Assembly (NCBI GenBank): GCA_963932465.1
Contig: OZ010786.1
Location: 594,259,038 to 594,323,037 of the forward strand
Source of the DNA: Maratus speciosus
Taxonomy: Eukaryota > Arthropoda > Arachnida > Araneae > Salticidae
Length of the DNA: 64,000 nucleotides
Direction of reading: 5' to 3'
The notes below the pieces were generated by a model. It was not told where the DNA came from. It searched no databases and saw only the letters and a list, made by a program, of their open reading frames with translations. The stretch's first letter is position 1, and every line of letters begins with the position of its first letter. Of this stretch, positions 43,934 to 54,569 are shown in pieces. The position numbers and the translations under genes were made by a program.

Positions 43934-45411
43934 CCGGGTGCCCTAAAAAGGACTGACGGATTTTAAAATTCAATAACTTCCACAGGGCGACAGATATTAA
44001 AAAAATTCTTGCAGGCATGTTATTTAAGATGTCAGGAGTTTTAGCTGCAATTCTCAGTTTTATTTACAAATAGCATCGATAGATGGCACTGCAAGCAATA
44101 ACCGCTTAGATATCCTACATTAGAGAGAGAGATTGGACATTGAAGAAATGTCCGCCATTTTCGTTACAAAGTAGATGGAATGCCGTACAACGCAATGCAT
44201 TTTCATCAGCGTCCAACACTTTTTATTCTATTAAAATTATGAAAATTTCATTTTATATGCCTTCAAAGAGTCTTTCAGAACATAAATATGAGCACATATG
44301 CATTTTAATGAGTAAGAATTCCCAGAAAATGCATTTTTTACTCTTATTTTTTTACTAATTAAAATAGTGGGTAGAGGAAAATTGGGCATATAAGAACTTT
44401 TTTTTAATTTCACAATATTTGAGAAAATAATTTTTAAAGATTATTAGGTAGGAAAAATGAACTATAGAATTCAATTTTTTTTTTAACTATTTATAATTTA
44501 TTACGCATTTTAAGACTACAGTAATTATTATAATTTTCACCATCTTCGCATTGATAATTTCAAAAACATTAAAATTTGAACATATTATAACCACTCCTAT
44601 ATAAGTATGTATGTGATTCACAGTTAATTTAATATGTACGCTGAAAATATTTTATGATAAGTTTCTACGTACTGCTACTTCTCTTTGATATTCATTTTAA
44701 ATACGGAAGTCTTGTAAATATTATAATATTAGAATGAGTATTGTTATCAAAACATTAAATGAAAGCTTAGAAAAAAAGTTAAATAAAAGCACTGCTGTTA
44801 AAAGAAACAAATAAAAAATATGAAAAACAAATTCTACAAATAAATCAAAATCCGATAACTAAGTAATATCGCACTGCTGCGTAGCGTAAAACAGCTGAGT
44901 AAAAAAATGCATTTCCTGAGAATTCTTACTCATTAAAATAGAAATGTGCTTATATTTATGTTCCGAAAGACTCTTTGAATGTATATAAAATGAAACATTC
45001 ATAATTTTAATAAAATAAAAAGTATTACACGCTGATAAAAATGCATTGCGTTGTACTGCGTTCCATCTACTTTGTAATGGCGGACATTTCTTCAGTGTCC
45101 AATCTCTCTCTAATGTAGAATCTCTATAACCGCTAACCCCCGGCTCAGTTTTTGGGCCTCTCTCTTCCATGAGGAAAAAGGAGACTAAAATATATTGAAT
45201 GGATGCCGAAGTAACAAAAATCGGTTCTGGACTGAGCACCTATTGCTCTAAGCGCCATCTATTGTTTGAAATTCGAACTAAAATCTAGAATCACAGTTAA
45301 AAAATACTCTTGATATCATGCGTAACTCTCATGCAAGAATTTTTTTAATATCTGTCACCATTTGCAAGTTATTGAATTTTAAAATCCATCAGTTATTTTT
45401 GGCACACCTTT
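43934..45411. mobile_element. TA-flanked MITE, family M, copy 1 (split by another element)
   Basis: Outer ends CCGGGTGCCCTAAAA / TTTTTGGCACACC flanked by TA. Long TIRs contain GATTTTAAAATTCAATAACT and AGATATTAAAAAAATTCTTG. The middle is interrupted by 44107-45125. Tc1/mariner-type termini (GGGTGTCCCAAAA) and TA target; no transposase. Confidence 0.78.
44107..45125. mobile_element. Mutator-like foldback element, about 250-bp TIRs, 9-bp duplication
   Basis: The 9-bp duplication ATAACCGCT occurs at 44098-44106 and 45126-45134. The uninterrupted site occurs in family M copy 2 (47321-47329, opposite strand). TIRs of about 250 bp (44107-44357, 44871-45125) share CTACATTAGAGAGAGA, GAAATGTCCGCCATT and GAGTCTTTC. 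The centre (44360-44860) is AT-rich with no MURA-like ORF. Long TIRs plus a 9-bp duplication are the standard signature of Mutator-like elements (known), so this is a non-autonomous member (inference). Confidence 0.82.
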
Positions 45412-45911
45412 TACATGGTAGTTTTACATTGTATGTGTAAGGGGATATGAATTTCAAGAAGATAATTTGTATCGGCGGTAAAAGTCCCGCGCGAATACTG
45501 CCGGGTTAGGTAAATAAATCCCGTTAAATAAGAATTTTCTAGAAATATATTCTTTTGTTGTTGATGTTTTTTCCTTATACAATTTTAAGCTATATTCCAG
45601 GTTAAATATAATTTATAGTGGGTATATTGAAAAAAATTACTCATATTTTTTCAGTGAAATATTCTAGGTAATAAATTACAGTCGGACGCAATTTCCGCTA
45701 TTCTAGTAAATCACTTTTCTGATAAAATATTTCGTATTACATTCATATATTTGAAGAATGTTCGGTGTTATCAACCAGCGTCCCCTGAAAATTAGGCCTA
45801 TGCGCTGATTGAAAAAGGGCGGTTGTCATGGGAGAATATTTTTCAGCGTTTGTATCTATTTAAATACCAGTATTTTCTAAATTTTTCTTCGACTTGTTTT
45901 TATGAGATTAA

Positions 45912-46573
45912 CCCCTAAAGTCTAGACCCTCTTTTTCACGGGCTGTGTCTTTTATTCAGATTGCTTGATTCCCACCGGTTTTATAAAATAGTGTAACTGG
46001 GTATATTCTGGCATCATTTTACCTGTCATTAAACAAGGTGAATATTTCTTTTTCAAAAAAGTGGTGCCTATAAGCAATTTGGATTTTTAATTCGTATATA
46101 CCTAATTCACACCAGAAAACTAAAATAGCAATATCTATTTTAATTAATAACAGACATTCCGTTTTTAAATAAACCGAAATTAATCACTAAAACTTTCTGG
46201 TGTAAAGTAAGATTCGTTGAACTGCGTAATTTCTAGAACGTTATTCTATCATGTGAATTAAAAGTTTAAATATTAAGGTTTATAAAATAAATAATAATGT
46301 AAAATAAAGTATTTGGACACATACATTTTCAATTTTTATTAATTTGCATTATTTTAGCGTAAAACAGCCACACGACAGCAGTTTTTACTTGTATTGCAGA
46401 TGTGTAACAGAAAAAAAGATTGACGTATTATATGAAAAATGTATCTCTGATTTGTTTCATTATTTTTCCTGTGTAATAAACCTTTCAAAGAATCATATAT
46501 AATTTTTTTCGAAACACAATAAAAAATCGCGCATTTGAGGGTTAAACCGTACTTTAATGCGACCGTTAAGGGG
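45912..46573. mobile_element. TTAA element (CCCCTAAAG / GTTAAGGGG ends) with nested insertion
   Basis: TTAA at 45908-45911 and 46574-46577. The ends and flanking 150-200 bp match 53275-53482 read in reverse (GATTCCCACCGGTTTTATAA, AAGTGGTGCC, TTTAATGCGA..). A block of about 440 bp, roughly 46110-46550, is additional here and absent from the other copy. Confidence 0.75.
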
Positions 46574-47054
46574 TTAAATAAGATAAAATACTGGCTTTGA
46601 AATTAAAGGACCCTTCCAAACATTAAAAAAATTCCGCCCACCACAGCCGTTTTTTGTGGTTCAGCACGTAGGTCTAATACTCAGTTTGCAATGGTTGATC
46701 ACAAAAATAAACAAACAAGAAAAATCATTCGTCGAGCATATATTATGAAACTTTTTCCAACGCATTCCGTATAATATAACAAAACTTAACCGTGTCATAA
46801 GTTGAATTAGGATGTCTAATTGAACATATTTGGAAACGCAAAACACATTTGAAAACACAATTTCAGGAATTGACATCTACGGTCGTAAAAATTATCCGAA
46901 TTATTTGAGCAGCCATGTATATGATATATAGATTTGTATCTATAAGCTACATGCATGCAAAAACACAATTCAATTAGGAAATACTTACCAGTATTGGTTT
47001 TATCTTCTTGGTATTATCTTCTTGAAACTCATATCCCCTTACACATACAATGTA

Positions 47055-47494
47055 TAACTGATGCATTTTAAAATTCAATAACTTGCAAACGGTGACAGAT
47101 ATTAAAAAAATTCTTGCAGGAGAGTTACGTACGATATCAGGAGTTTTTTTTAAAACTGTGAATCTAGATTTTAGTTCGAATTTCAAACAATAGATGGCGC
47201 TTAGAGCAATAGGTGCTCAGTCCAGAACCGATTTTTGGTACTTCGGGATCCATTCAATATATTTTAGTCTCCTTTTTTCGCATGGAAGAAGAGGGAGGCC
47301 GAAAAATCGAGCCGGGGATTAGCGGTTATTGCTTGCTGTGCCATCTATCGATGCTATTTGTAAATAAAACTGAGAATTGCAGCATAAAACTCCTGACATC
47401 TTACATAACCTTCCTGCAAGAATTTTTTTAATATCTGTCACCGTTTGGAAGTTATTGAATTTTAAAATTCATCAGTCATTTTTGGGACAGCTGG
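47055..47494. mobile_element. TA-type MITE, family M, copy 2 (left terminus lost)
   Basis: Same TIR interior as copies 1 and 3. The right end ATTTTTGGGACAGCTGG meets TA. It keeps the undisturbed GGGGATTAGCGGTTATTGC site where copy 1 has the Mutator-like insertion. Confidence 0.78.
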
Positions 47495-48256
47495 TATCTG
47501 ATTTTAAATGTTTCTCAACCACCATAGTAAAGTAACAGGACATATCGTCTTTTACTTCAGGTATATGTTTACATGCAAAGTTGAAATTGGTGGAAAAGTC
47601 TGCACAACGGTCATTAATGTCAGTTTTTTTTTTTTTTTTTTTTTGTTTTTTTTTTTTTTTTTTTTTTTACTTTTTCCATTATTCCAAATCTCATTAATAA
47701 AATATGTAATTTAAGTAAACTTGGAAATTCCTTTCAATAGTTTCCGTTAGTAAGAAGAATTGTACGTGAATTCTTTTGTTCAGTTCTGTATACCAGGTAT
47801 AGAATTATTAAAATTGAAAACGCATTTCCTGTAATTATCGGTCAAAGAATGAAACGTGACCGATTTTTTGTGTGTAACTGTAAATTAACAATTTGAAAAC
47901 ACAATTTCAGCAATTGACGTCTACAGTTGCAAAACTATCCGAATTATTTGAGCAGCCCTGTATAAGATATATATATTTGTGTTTATAAACTACGTGTATG
48001 TAAAAACTTAATTCAGTTAGGAAATAGGTACCAGTATTGGAAATTCCCCTTCAGCAATTTTCGGTAATAAGGAGAATTGTGCGTGAATTCTTTTTGCTTC
48101 TCTGTATACAAGGTATAGAATTGTCGAAATTGAAAACGTACATCCATTAATTTTCGTACAAAGACAGTACTGTAACCGATTTTTTTGTGTGTTCCTGTAA
48201 ATTGAAAATAAATGCTATGAATGCCCTATTCTATAGTAATGATTCAGTGATTTATA

Positions 48257-48707
48257 CCGGGTGTCCCAAAAAATGATTGATGGATTTTAAAATTCAATAA
48301 CTTGCAAACGGTGAAGTATATTAACAAAAATTTTACAGGAGGGTTATTTAAGATGTCAGTAGTTTTTCTACTGTGATTCCCAGTTTTAGTTACAAATAGC
48401 AGCGATAGATGCTGCTGCAAGCAATAGATGGTAAATTCAAGCTCGATTTTCCGGCCTCTCTTTTCTCTCATGCGAAAACAGGAGATTGAAATTGTTTGAA
48501 TGGATCGCGAAGTACCAAAAATCGGCTCTGGAATTAGCACCTACTAGAATTAACCATCTATTGTTTGAAATTCGAACTAAAATCAAGAATCACAGTAAAA
48601 AAAACTGCTGATATCATACACAACCCTCTTGCAAGAATTTTTTAAATATCTGCCACCGTTTGCACGTTTGAATTTAAAAATCAATCAGTCATTTTTGGGA
48701 CACCCTG
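48257..48707. mobile_element. TA-type MITE, family M, copy 3
   Basis: TA at 48255-48256 and 48708-48709. Ends CCGGGTGTCCCAAAAAATGA / CATTTTTGGGACACCCTG. 451 bp with TIRs of well over 100 bp, and no coding region. The 98-residue minus-strand frame through it is incidental. Confidence 0.88.
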
Positions 48708-49354
48708 TATCAGTTTCAATACATTTGAAAAACCTTACTATCATTAAAATTCGCAGCTAACGATTTTTCACCATTGACCATAATGTAACGGAATTCTTTA
48801 GAGAGATCATGTAAATGAAGTTTTAACGCTACACTACATTCAATACCAAGCATGTCATGGTAAACATAATTAACATGTAGCAATTGCAGAAAAATCTGTA
48901 TATATTTACGCAGTTAGAGCGCGGACCAGACAGGAGGACAGACATACTGAATTCATAAACATTTTTCAACTATGTTGGAAAGTGTTAAAAATATTATATG
49001 AGTATTTAATTCGTAAATTTTAGAGTGTAACTTTCAGCGGTATTAATCCCTTAACTACAGCGTCTAGAATACATAGTGTGGAAATCTGCTATCCGAAAAG
49101 CGAGCGTTAAAAAGTTGTATACTTAAATGTTTAATGATGCTGAAATCCAGGGAGCCGATCGATGCGACTTATGCAATATATTTTAAAATTTCAAAGTAAT
49201 CATCGTATTATTACAGCGTCTAGACCAAATTAGTCTTGGAGTTTTAGAAAATATCCTGCAGATGTCGCTGCGATCGACTCATTGGATTTCAACATTGTTT
49301 GACTTTTAAGAGATCCAGTATTTTAGCACTTTTTTAAGTATTACTGGGACTTAC

Positions 49355-50142
49355 TTCGAAAATACTGGGATTCACTTAGAAAGAATTGTTTAAAATACAC
49401 ATGTGGGAACCCAAAGGGTAAAACGTACGACATTTTCAAAATTTTATGATTTGTCGTTTGATGTGAGGTGTTCAGCTATAAGAATGCAATATTTCACGCC
49501 TCCAACCAAAATAGGGGCTCACTTAGAAAGAATTGTTTAAAATACACATGTGGGAACACAAAGGGTTAAATGTACGACATTTTCAAAATTTTATGATTTG
49601 TCGTTTGATGTGAGGTGTTCAGCTATAAGAATGCAAAATTTCACGCTGCCAACTTAATTAGAGGCTCACTTAGAAATAATTGTTTAAAATACACATGCAG
49701 GACCCACAAAGGGTTAAATGTTCGACTTTTTTAAAATTTTATCACTTGTTGTTTGATGTGAGGTGTCCAGGCTTAAGTATGCAAAATTTCACGCTTCCAA
49801 CATAATTAGGGACTCACTTAGAAATAATTGTTTAAAATACACATGTGGGAGCCCAAGGGGTTAAATGTATGACTTCTTCAAAATTTTATTATTTGTCGTA
49901 TGATGTGAGGTGTTCGGCTATAAGTACCGAAAATTTCATGTCTCAAATTAATTAGGGGCTCACTTAGAAAGAATTGTTTAAAATACACATGTGTTGTCTC
50001 AAATTGTTAAATGTACGACTTTTTCAAAATTATATGATTTTTCGTATGATGTGATGTGTTCAGCTATAAAAACCTAAAATTTCATGTCTCCAACTTAATT
50101 AGGGGCTCACTTAGAAAGAATTGTTTAAAATACACACGTGGG
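49355..50142 (+). repeat. satellite array, unit about 147 bp, about six units
   Basis: AAAATACACATGTGGGA recurs at intervals of 146-148 bp (landmark CACATG at 49398, 49545, 49692, 49840, 49986, 50133). Other fixed words are GGGTTAAATGTACGAC, TTTGATGTGAGGTGTTCAGC and AGGGGCTCACTTAGAAAG. A further partial unit lies at 50766-50850 after about 620 bp of unrelated sequence. Confidence 0.9.
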
Positions 50143-50765
50143 ATTTACTGACTCGTTTACCAACATTAATTCTTCTGCGAGTTAAACCGATTAATTAAAT
50201 AATAATTAATATTTCAGCTTGTAATTAAGATAGGACTTAGAAATGGGTATCAATGAAATCAGCGAGAAATTTGACATCGGGATGCCAAAAAGTTTAATCA
50301 AAAAATTTAATATTTAAAAAGTTAAAATTTCGTATTAAAATTTGTTTTTATGAAAAGCCGCAGCGTCGTCATGTCTACCTGCTTTTCCGCCGAATTGAAA
50401 TCTTTTTTCCGTGTCTTTCCAATTAAAGAAATTAAATTTTTATCGATCGATTTTTAGTGGATATTTTAACTTATACACATCGCAGAAATGTGAACTTTAT
50501 ACCAAATGAAAGTAGATTTTTTTTGTGCGTCTGTCTATTCCATTTACAAATTTCTCGGATCAATATTTTCTGATATGAAATTTCGCTTTAAAATGTCCAC
50601 TTCATTTTTCGGCTTAATTTCCTGCGTGGTAACCATGCATCGGCTGATTTTACTGGCAACCCTTAGGAAAAACACGGATGATTTGAAGAAGGTCCGTTTG
50701 AACCTGCGTTAAAAAGGTGGATTGGTTAATTTTAGAAGTTAATTAGCCCGTAATTTAGTTAATTA

Positions 50766-50945
50766 CCAACTTTTTCAAAATTTTATGATTTGGTGTTTAA
50801 TGTGAGGTGTTCAGCTATAAGTACCCAAAATTTCAAGTCTCTAACATGTATAGTTTCTGAGAACGTGCTCTGTGACGGACAGACGGACAGACAGACAAAA
50901 GAGTGAGACGAATAGGGTTTCGTCAGATGAAAGAAACCCTAAAAA
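50766..50945 (+). repeat. satellite fragment followed by a retroposon-like 3' tail
   Basis: After the satellite words come GACGGACAGACGGACAGACA, then AGGGTTTCGTC..GAAAGAAACCCT, a short hairpin ending in AAAAA. A GACAGAC run followed by a hairpin made of AGGGTTTC/GAAACCCT resembles 3' ends of some arthropod retroposons (resemblance only). Related GACAGAC runs lie at 36088 and 48925. Confidence 0.45.
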
Positions 50946-51069
50946 GTTATGCCATTTAACAAACCAAAGATTACAGTTAAAATTATGTGCTATCAAAAAG
51001 CTTTTAGTATCGAAGATAGAAAACTCTTTTTACCCGAGTAGCACTCAGGCAAAACAGTTAAAGTGTTAA

Positions 51070-52268
51070 TAAAATACACTTAAAACAAATATGTAATGTT
51101 AATTTTAAAGATACATTTTAATGAAATATCTCTATAAATCTTAATAAAACATTCCTAATATCAGATTTTATAAACATATTTTCAACGAAATGAGACAAAA
51201 GAAATAAAAGCCTTTTCGAAATACACGTTTCAATCGTTTATACGAGATAAATTTTCTTTTTCTGCAATTATCTTGTTTAATTCAATAAACCAATACGCTT
51301 ATAACCTCACTTTTTTTAGGATTTAAATAAATAGGATTTAAATAAATAGGATTAAACATAATAAACTGTAAACTTGTTGAACGTAAGATTAAATTAAAGT
51401 TATTAATAATGTTTATCCAACGAAACGCACGGAGTGTTAAATTTCATTTATGAAACGTTAATATTATCTGATATTGCATTGAAAGAAAAAAAGTCCACCA
51501 TTTATTAATTAAATATTCCTTGTGAAACATGAGAAAACAATTTCTGTTGAATTTGTTTTACCAGTTTAATTAATGGACAAATCTGATAATATTTAAACGC
51601 AGTTTTTCTTTAAATAATCAAATATGTTTGATAAATAATTATGTTTACCACATAAAAGCATTTTTAAGAATTTCCCTAGAAAAGTTTCTGTAAATTTATT
51701 AATAAATTTATTCAGCATATATTGGGTTTGGTTTCATAAATCAAACAAAAAGAATTGCTGCAAAAGTTGTATTCTGAAATTAGGATTTTTACAATCTATT
51801 TCTTGAAAATAGATTTGTACGATAAACTAACTTCAGAGTAGTATAAAATAAAGAGAAATAAATAGATTGGAATTTTTGAATTTCTCTGGTTCTGCTCAAA
51901 ATACCGGTTTTATCAATTCAGCAATTATTTCATTTAGTCATTATTGAAAAATTCAACTACAATAACATTGTTTATCATTATTCTTTTTACAAAGGCATTA
52001 ATTTAATAGGCATTACATTTAATAATGCTTTAAATTTCTTAAAATGATTCTAAATTAATAATTAATTAGTTGATACTCAACAGAATTTGACGGTTTTATG
52101 GTAATTAAATGTATTTTATTTAATACTCCAAAAACGGCGAGAATCACGGGTCATTAATTCACAATTCGAGATGTAGCACATACTGTAAAGTTTTGCAGAT
52201 TTCGTACGTTTGAGCGGATTCGGGGGGTTGTGAATTCCACTGTTTTTTGTGATGAAATGGACGATTAT
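51070..52268. other. AT-rich stretch with nothing recognised
   Basis: No coding frame, terminal repeat or RNA gene was identified. Only short direct repeats (TAGGATTTAAATAAATAGGA near 51329) were seen. Confidence 0.45.
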
Positions 52269-52392
52269 TTAACCCTTTGCACTCGAGAGATGACTTTAAC
52301 TCGCCACTAGTGCTCCCAGGTGTCACGCGTAAATCAGGACTGCAAATTCTCTGGACACCACTTATTTCTTATAGTTTATTTCGCCATCTTTA

Positions 52393-52604
52393 ACCCTTTC
52401 AGGGGCAAAGCAATTTCATTGCTAAATTGTTGAAATTAATGATTGACACTGGAATCTGAAAACAAATTTATTTGTAAATATGATAAAGCTATATTTCGCA
52501 TATAAGGTAAATGGAATTTTTTTTTATGCAAATTCTGGTGCCGTTGTAGGATTTGAGAATTAAAATTAAGTGGTTTCATAGAAATACCACCGCTCCTCAA
52601 CGGA
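52393..52604. mobile_element. TTAA-type MITE, family A, nested copy
   Basis: TTAA at 52389-52392 and TTGA (decayed) at 52605-52608. Ends CCCTTTCAGGGGC / CGCTCCTCAACGGA. Inner GACACTGGAATC / ATTCTGGTGCCG. Confidence 0.7.
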
Positions 52605-52654
52605 TTGACCGCAAATAATTCTGCCATTAGATAAGACTAAGAAAAATTCTTTAA

Positions 52655-53173
52655 CCTCTTCAGTTCCGAAGTTAAAATAATAATACTAATTATTATTCAT
52701 TGTTTTTTTTTCAGAACAAAATGACATAAAAAATATCTTTTCTGAAATTGATCCTTTAGGTGATTAGTAATTTAGGTTCATAAATATGGATCTAATACTA
52801 CAAACCCCTTAAAAACACCAATTTATTAACCATTAACCTAAATTAACGCAATCATAAATTTAAGATCTTTAAACAAATAAATAACCTACAAATCCTAAAA
52901 CTTTTTTATTGAAAAAGATTTAAGTTAAATACTTATGAAAATTTCTCACTTTCTTGGTCATACTGTCTTTTGGGCATTTTGCTAACTCAGATGAAAATAA
53001 CATTTATTTTATGGGGGGATCAGCTTAGATGCTGCCATTTATTCGTTTGCTTTGAACGCAAAAAACATTCAGCTATTAAGAAGTGATGTGAAAATGTAAA
53101 AAAAATCCGATATTTTAGCTTTTATAAGGAAAACAACAGAAGTCCCCATATGGAGACCCAGGGACCGAAGAGG
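52655..53173. mobile_element. TTAA element (CCTCTTC ends), nested
   Basis: TTAA at 52651-52654 and 53174-53177. Ends CCTCTTCAGTTCCGAAG / CAGGGACCGAAGAGG. About 519 bp, AT-rich, no ORF. Confidence 0.78.
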
Positions 53174-53274
53174 TTAAAATACTGGTTTCCAGAGCATTTG
53201 GAGCTCGAATTTACGCAAGACACCTGGGAACACTAGTGGTGAGTGAGCGTCACTACTCGGGTGCAAAGGGTTAA

Positions 53275-53482
53275 CCCCTTAACGATCGCATTAAATTATG
53301 AGTTAAAATTTCAAATTGCTTATTGGCACCATTTTTTGAAAAAGAAATATTCTGCCTCATTTGATGACAGTAAAATGATACCGGAATAAAGCTAATTACA
53401 CTATTTTATAAAACTGGTGGGAATCAAACAATCTGAATGAAAGACACAGGCCATGAATATCACCGGGGCGAGATGTAAGGAG
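53275..53482. mobile_element. TTAA MITE abutting on both sides
   Basis: TTAA 53271-53274 (shared with the element before) and 53483-53486 (shared with the element after). Left end CCCCTTAACGATCGC; right end CGAGATGTAAGGAG. Inner TTGGCACCATTTTTTG / AAAACTGGTGGGAATC. It is the short, uninterrupted relative of 45912-46573. Confidence 0.72.
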
Positions 53483-53486
53483 TTAA

Positions 53487-53741
53487 CACATTAAGCGCTA
53501 CGTCAGCCACGGGTGACTGACAACGAACTTTCCGTTTAAAACGCGTCATTCACTGATGGCTGACGTCTAAAACATGACACAAAACTGAAAAAAAATATAT
53601 ACATTGTTTCAAATAATTACTGAACAAATATTTAAAATTTACCTACCTTTTATTTATTACAGGATTATACTTTCTTAAAAAATACTTTAAACATTGTAAA
53701 CTTTCAGCGCTTCAGTGGCAGTTATCGTGGCACTCAACGTG
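53487..53741. mobile_element. TTAA MITE (CACATTAAGCGC ends)
   Basis: TTAA 53483-53486 and 53742-53745. Left CACATTAAGCGCTACG, right CGTGGCACTCAACGTG, and subterminal words TCAGCCACGG and CAGTGGCAG. About 255 bp. Confidence 0.72.
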
Positions 53742-53768
53742 TTAAGTAGTTAATCCCTATAACATTAA

Positions 53769-54158
53769 CCCTTTGCACTCGGCGTCCTTTACATAAATTT
53801 TATTCGATCGGCACCACTTTTTTAAAGGAAGTTTCGTTCAAGTGCACAATTTCAAAAATGCTCTGATTAAGTAAGGTACATTTTATTTTGCTTTATTACT
53901 GTTGCCAAACAGAGCTGCCAGATGGGCTACTTTTTTTAAATTCAGATACTTAATTGGCACCACTTTTTTGAAGTGGTAAAATGCGCCTTATTTAATAATA
54001 TATTAAAGTGAAAACAAAGCTAATTTTACCGTTTCAAAAAAGTGGTGGGAATCAAGAAATCTGAAATAAAAATGTAGCCTACTGGCAACACTGCTGCCAA
54101 AAACAGATTTTGCAAAGAAAGATTATGTCTCCGCAACAGAGCCCTCAAGTGCAAAGGG
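53769..54158. mobile_element. TTAA MITE (CCCTTTGCACTCG ends) with nested hairpin
   Basis: TTAA at 53765-53768 and 54159-54162. Ends CCCTTTGCACTCGGCG / GCCCTCAAGTGCAAAGGG. Nested at about 53905-54095 is a hairpin with GCTGCCAGATGGGCTAC / GTAGCCTACTGGCAAC and inner GGCACCACTTTTTT / AAAAAAGTGGTGGGAAT. A first GGCACCACTTTTTT also occurs near 53811. Confidence 0.83.
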
Positions 54159-54210
54159 TTAATTGTCATACCACATTCATAATTTATATGATAAATCTAA
54201 TCTTAGTGAA

Positions 54211-54440
54211 GCCACTAGCTTACTGGTCAGCGCGTCTCGCTACCATGCTATTGGTATACAGTTCGATTCCGGATTACCGTCTGAGTAAAGTTCTCTACAA
54301 GCTGCTTGGGAGCTAAATACTTAGGGACCCGCGTAAGGCTAACCATAGGCCAGGACATATGCTATGTAGCACCTCAGGGTTCATGCTCAAGAAAACCAGG
54401 CTGAACAGTGTGGGCCATGGATTATCCTCCTTATGCACTG
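54211..54440 (+). mobile_element. tRNA-derived SINE, second type
   Basis: The head has a tRNA-like A box (ACTGGTCAGCGCGTC) and B box (CAGTTCGATTCC) about 40 bp apart. A non-tRNA body follows with CTTAGGGACCCGCGTAAGG and GGGCCATGGATTATCC. No tail or duplication could be fixed. Distinct from the SINE at 39075. Confidence 0.65.
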
Positions 54441-54569
54441 TAGGCCATCCGAATAGCGGATACTATTCCAATTCTCATTACCTTTATATTTTTACTTCTG
54501 AATAGCGAATGCCTCCAAATAACGGACGAAATTTCGCACACCCAAGATGTCCGTTATTCAGAGATTACA

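Larger units (their letters stand above)
43720..47725. repeat. inverted segmental duplication
   Basis: 43720-45466 and 47016-47725 are reverse complements, sharing ACTTTTCCACCAATTTCAAC-type flanks, a 450-bp MITE and TATCCCCTTACACATACAA. The left arm is about 1 kb longer because of the Mutator-like insertion. The spacer (45467-47015) holds a TTAA element and the start of R4 copy 2. Confidence 0.82.
46640..49010. repeat. long repeat R4, copy 2, with two MITE insertions
   Basis: It starts with AAATCATTCGTCGAGC.. and TTTTTCCAACGCATTCC (46722-46770) and ends with CTATGTTGGAAAGTGTTAAA (48971-48990), matching 34951-36150. Sub-repeats with AGCAGCC.TGTATA.GATATA recur near 46909 and 47953, so part of it is internally duplicated. 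Family M MITEs lie at 47055-47494 and 48257-48707. Confidence 0.65.
52273..53270. mobile_element. 1-kb TTAA element hosting two nested TTAA elements
   Basis: TTAA at 52269-52272 and 53271-53274. Ends CCCTTTGCACTCGAG / CTCGGGTGCAAAGGG, and subterminal CGCCACTAGTGCTCCCAGGT / ACCTGGGAACACTAGTGGTG. Removing the nested elements leaves about 270 bp, the usual MITE size here. Same end family as 53769-54158. Confidence 0.85.

Noticed and set aside
44859..45239. 126-residue minus-strand frame
   Set aside because: It crosses the junction between the MULE-like TIR and the surrounding MITE, so it cannot be one gene.
54211..54290. tRNA gene on the plus strand
   Set aside because: Same reason: it is the head of a SINE, without a proper acceptor stem.
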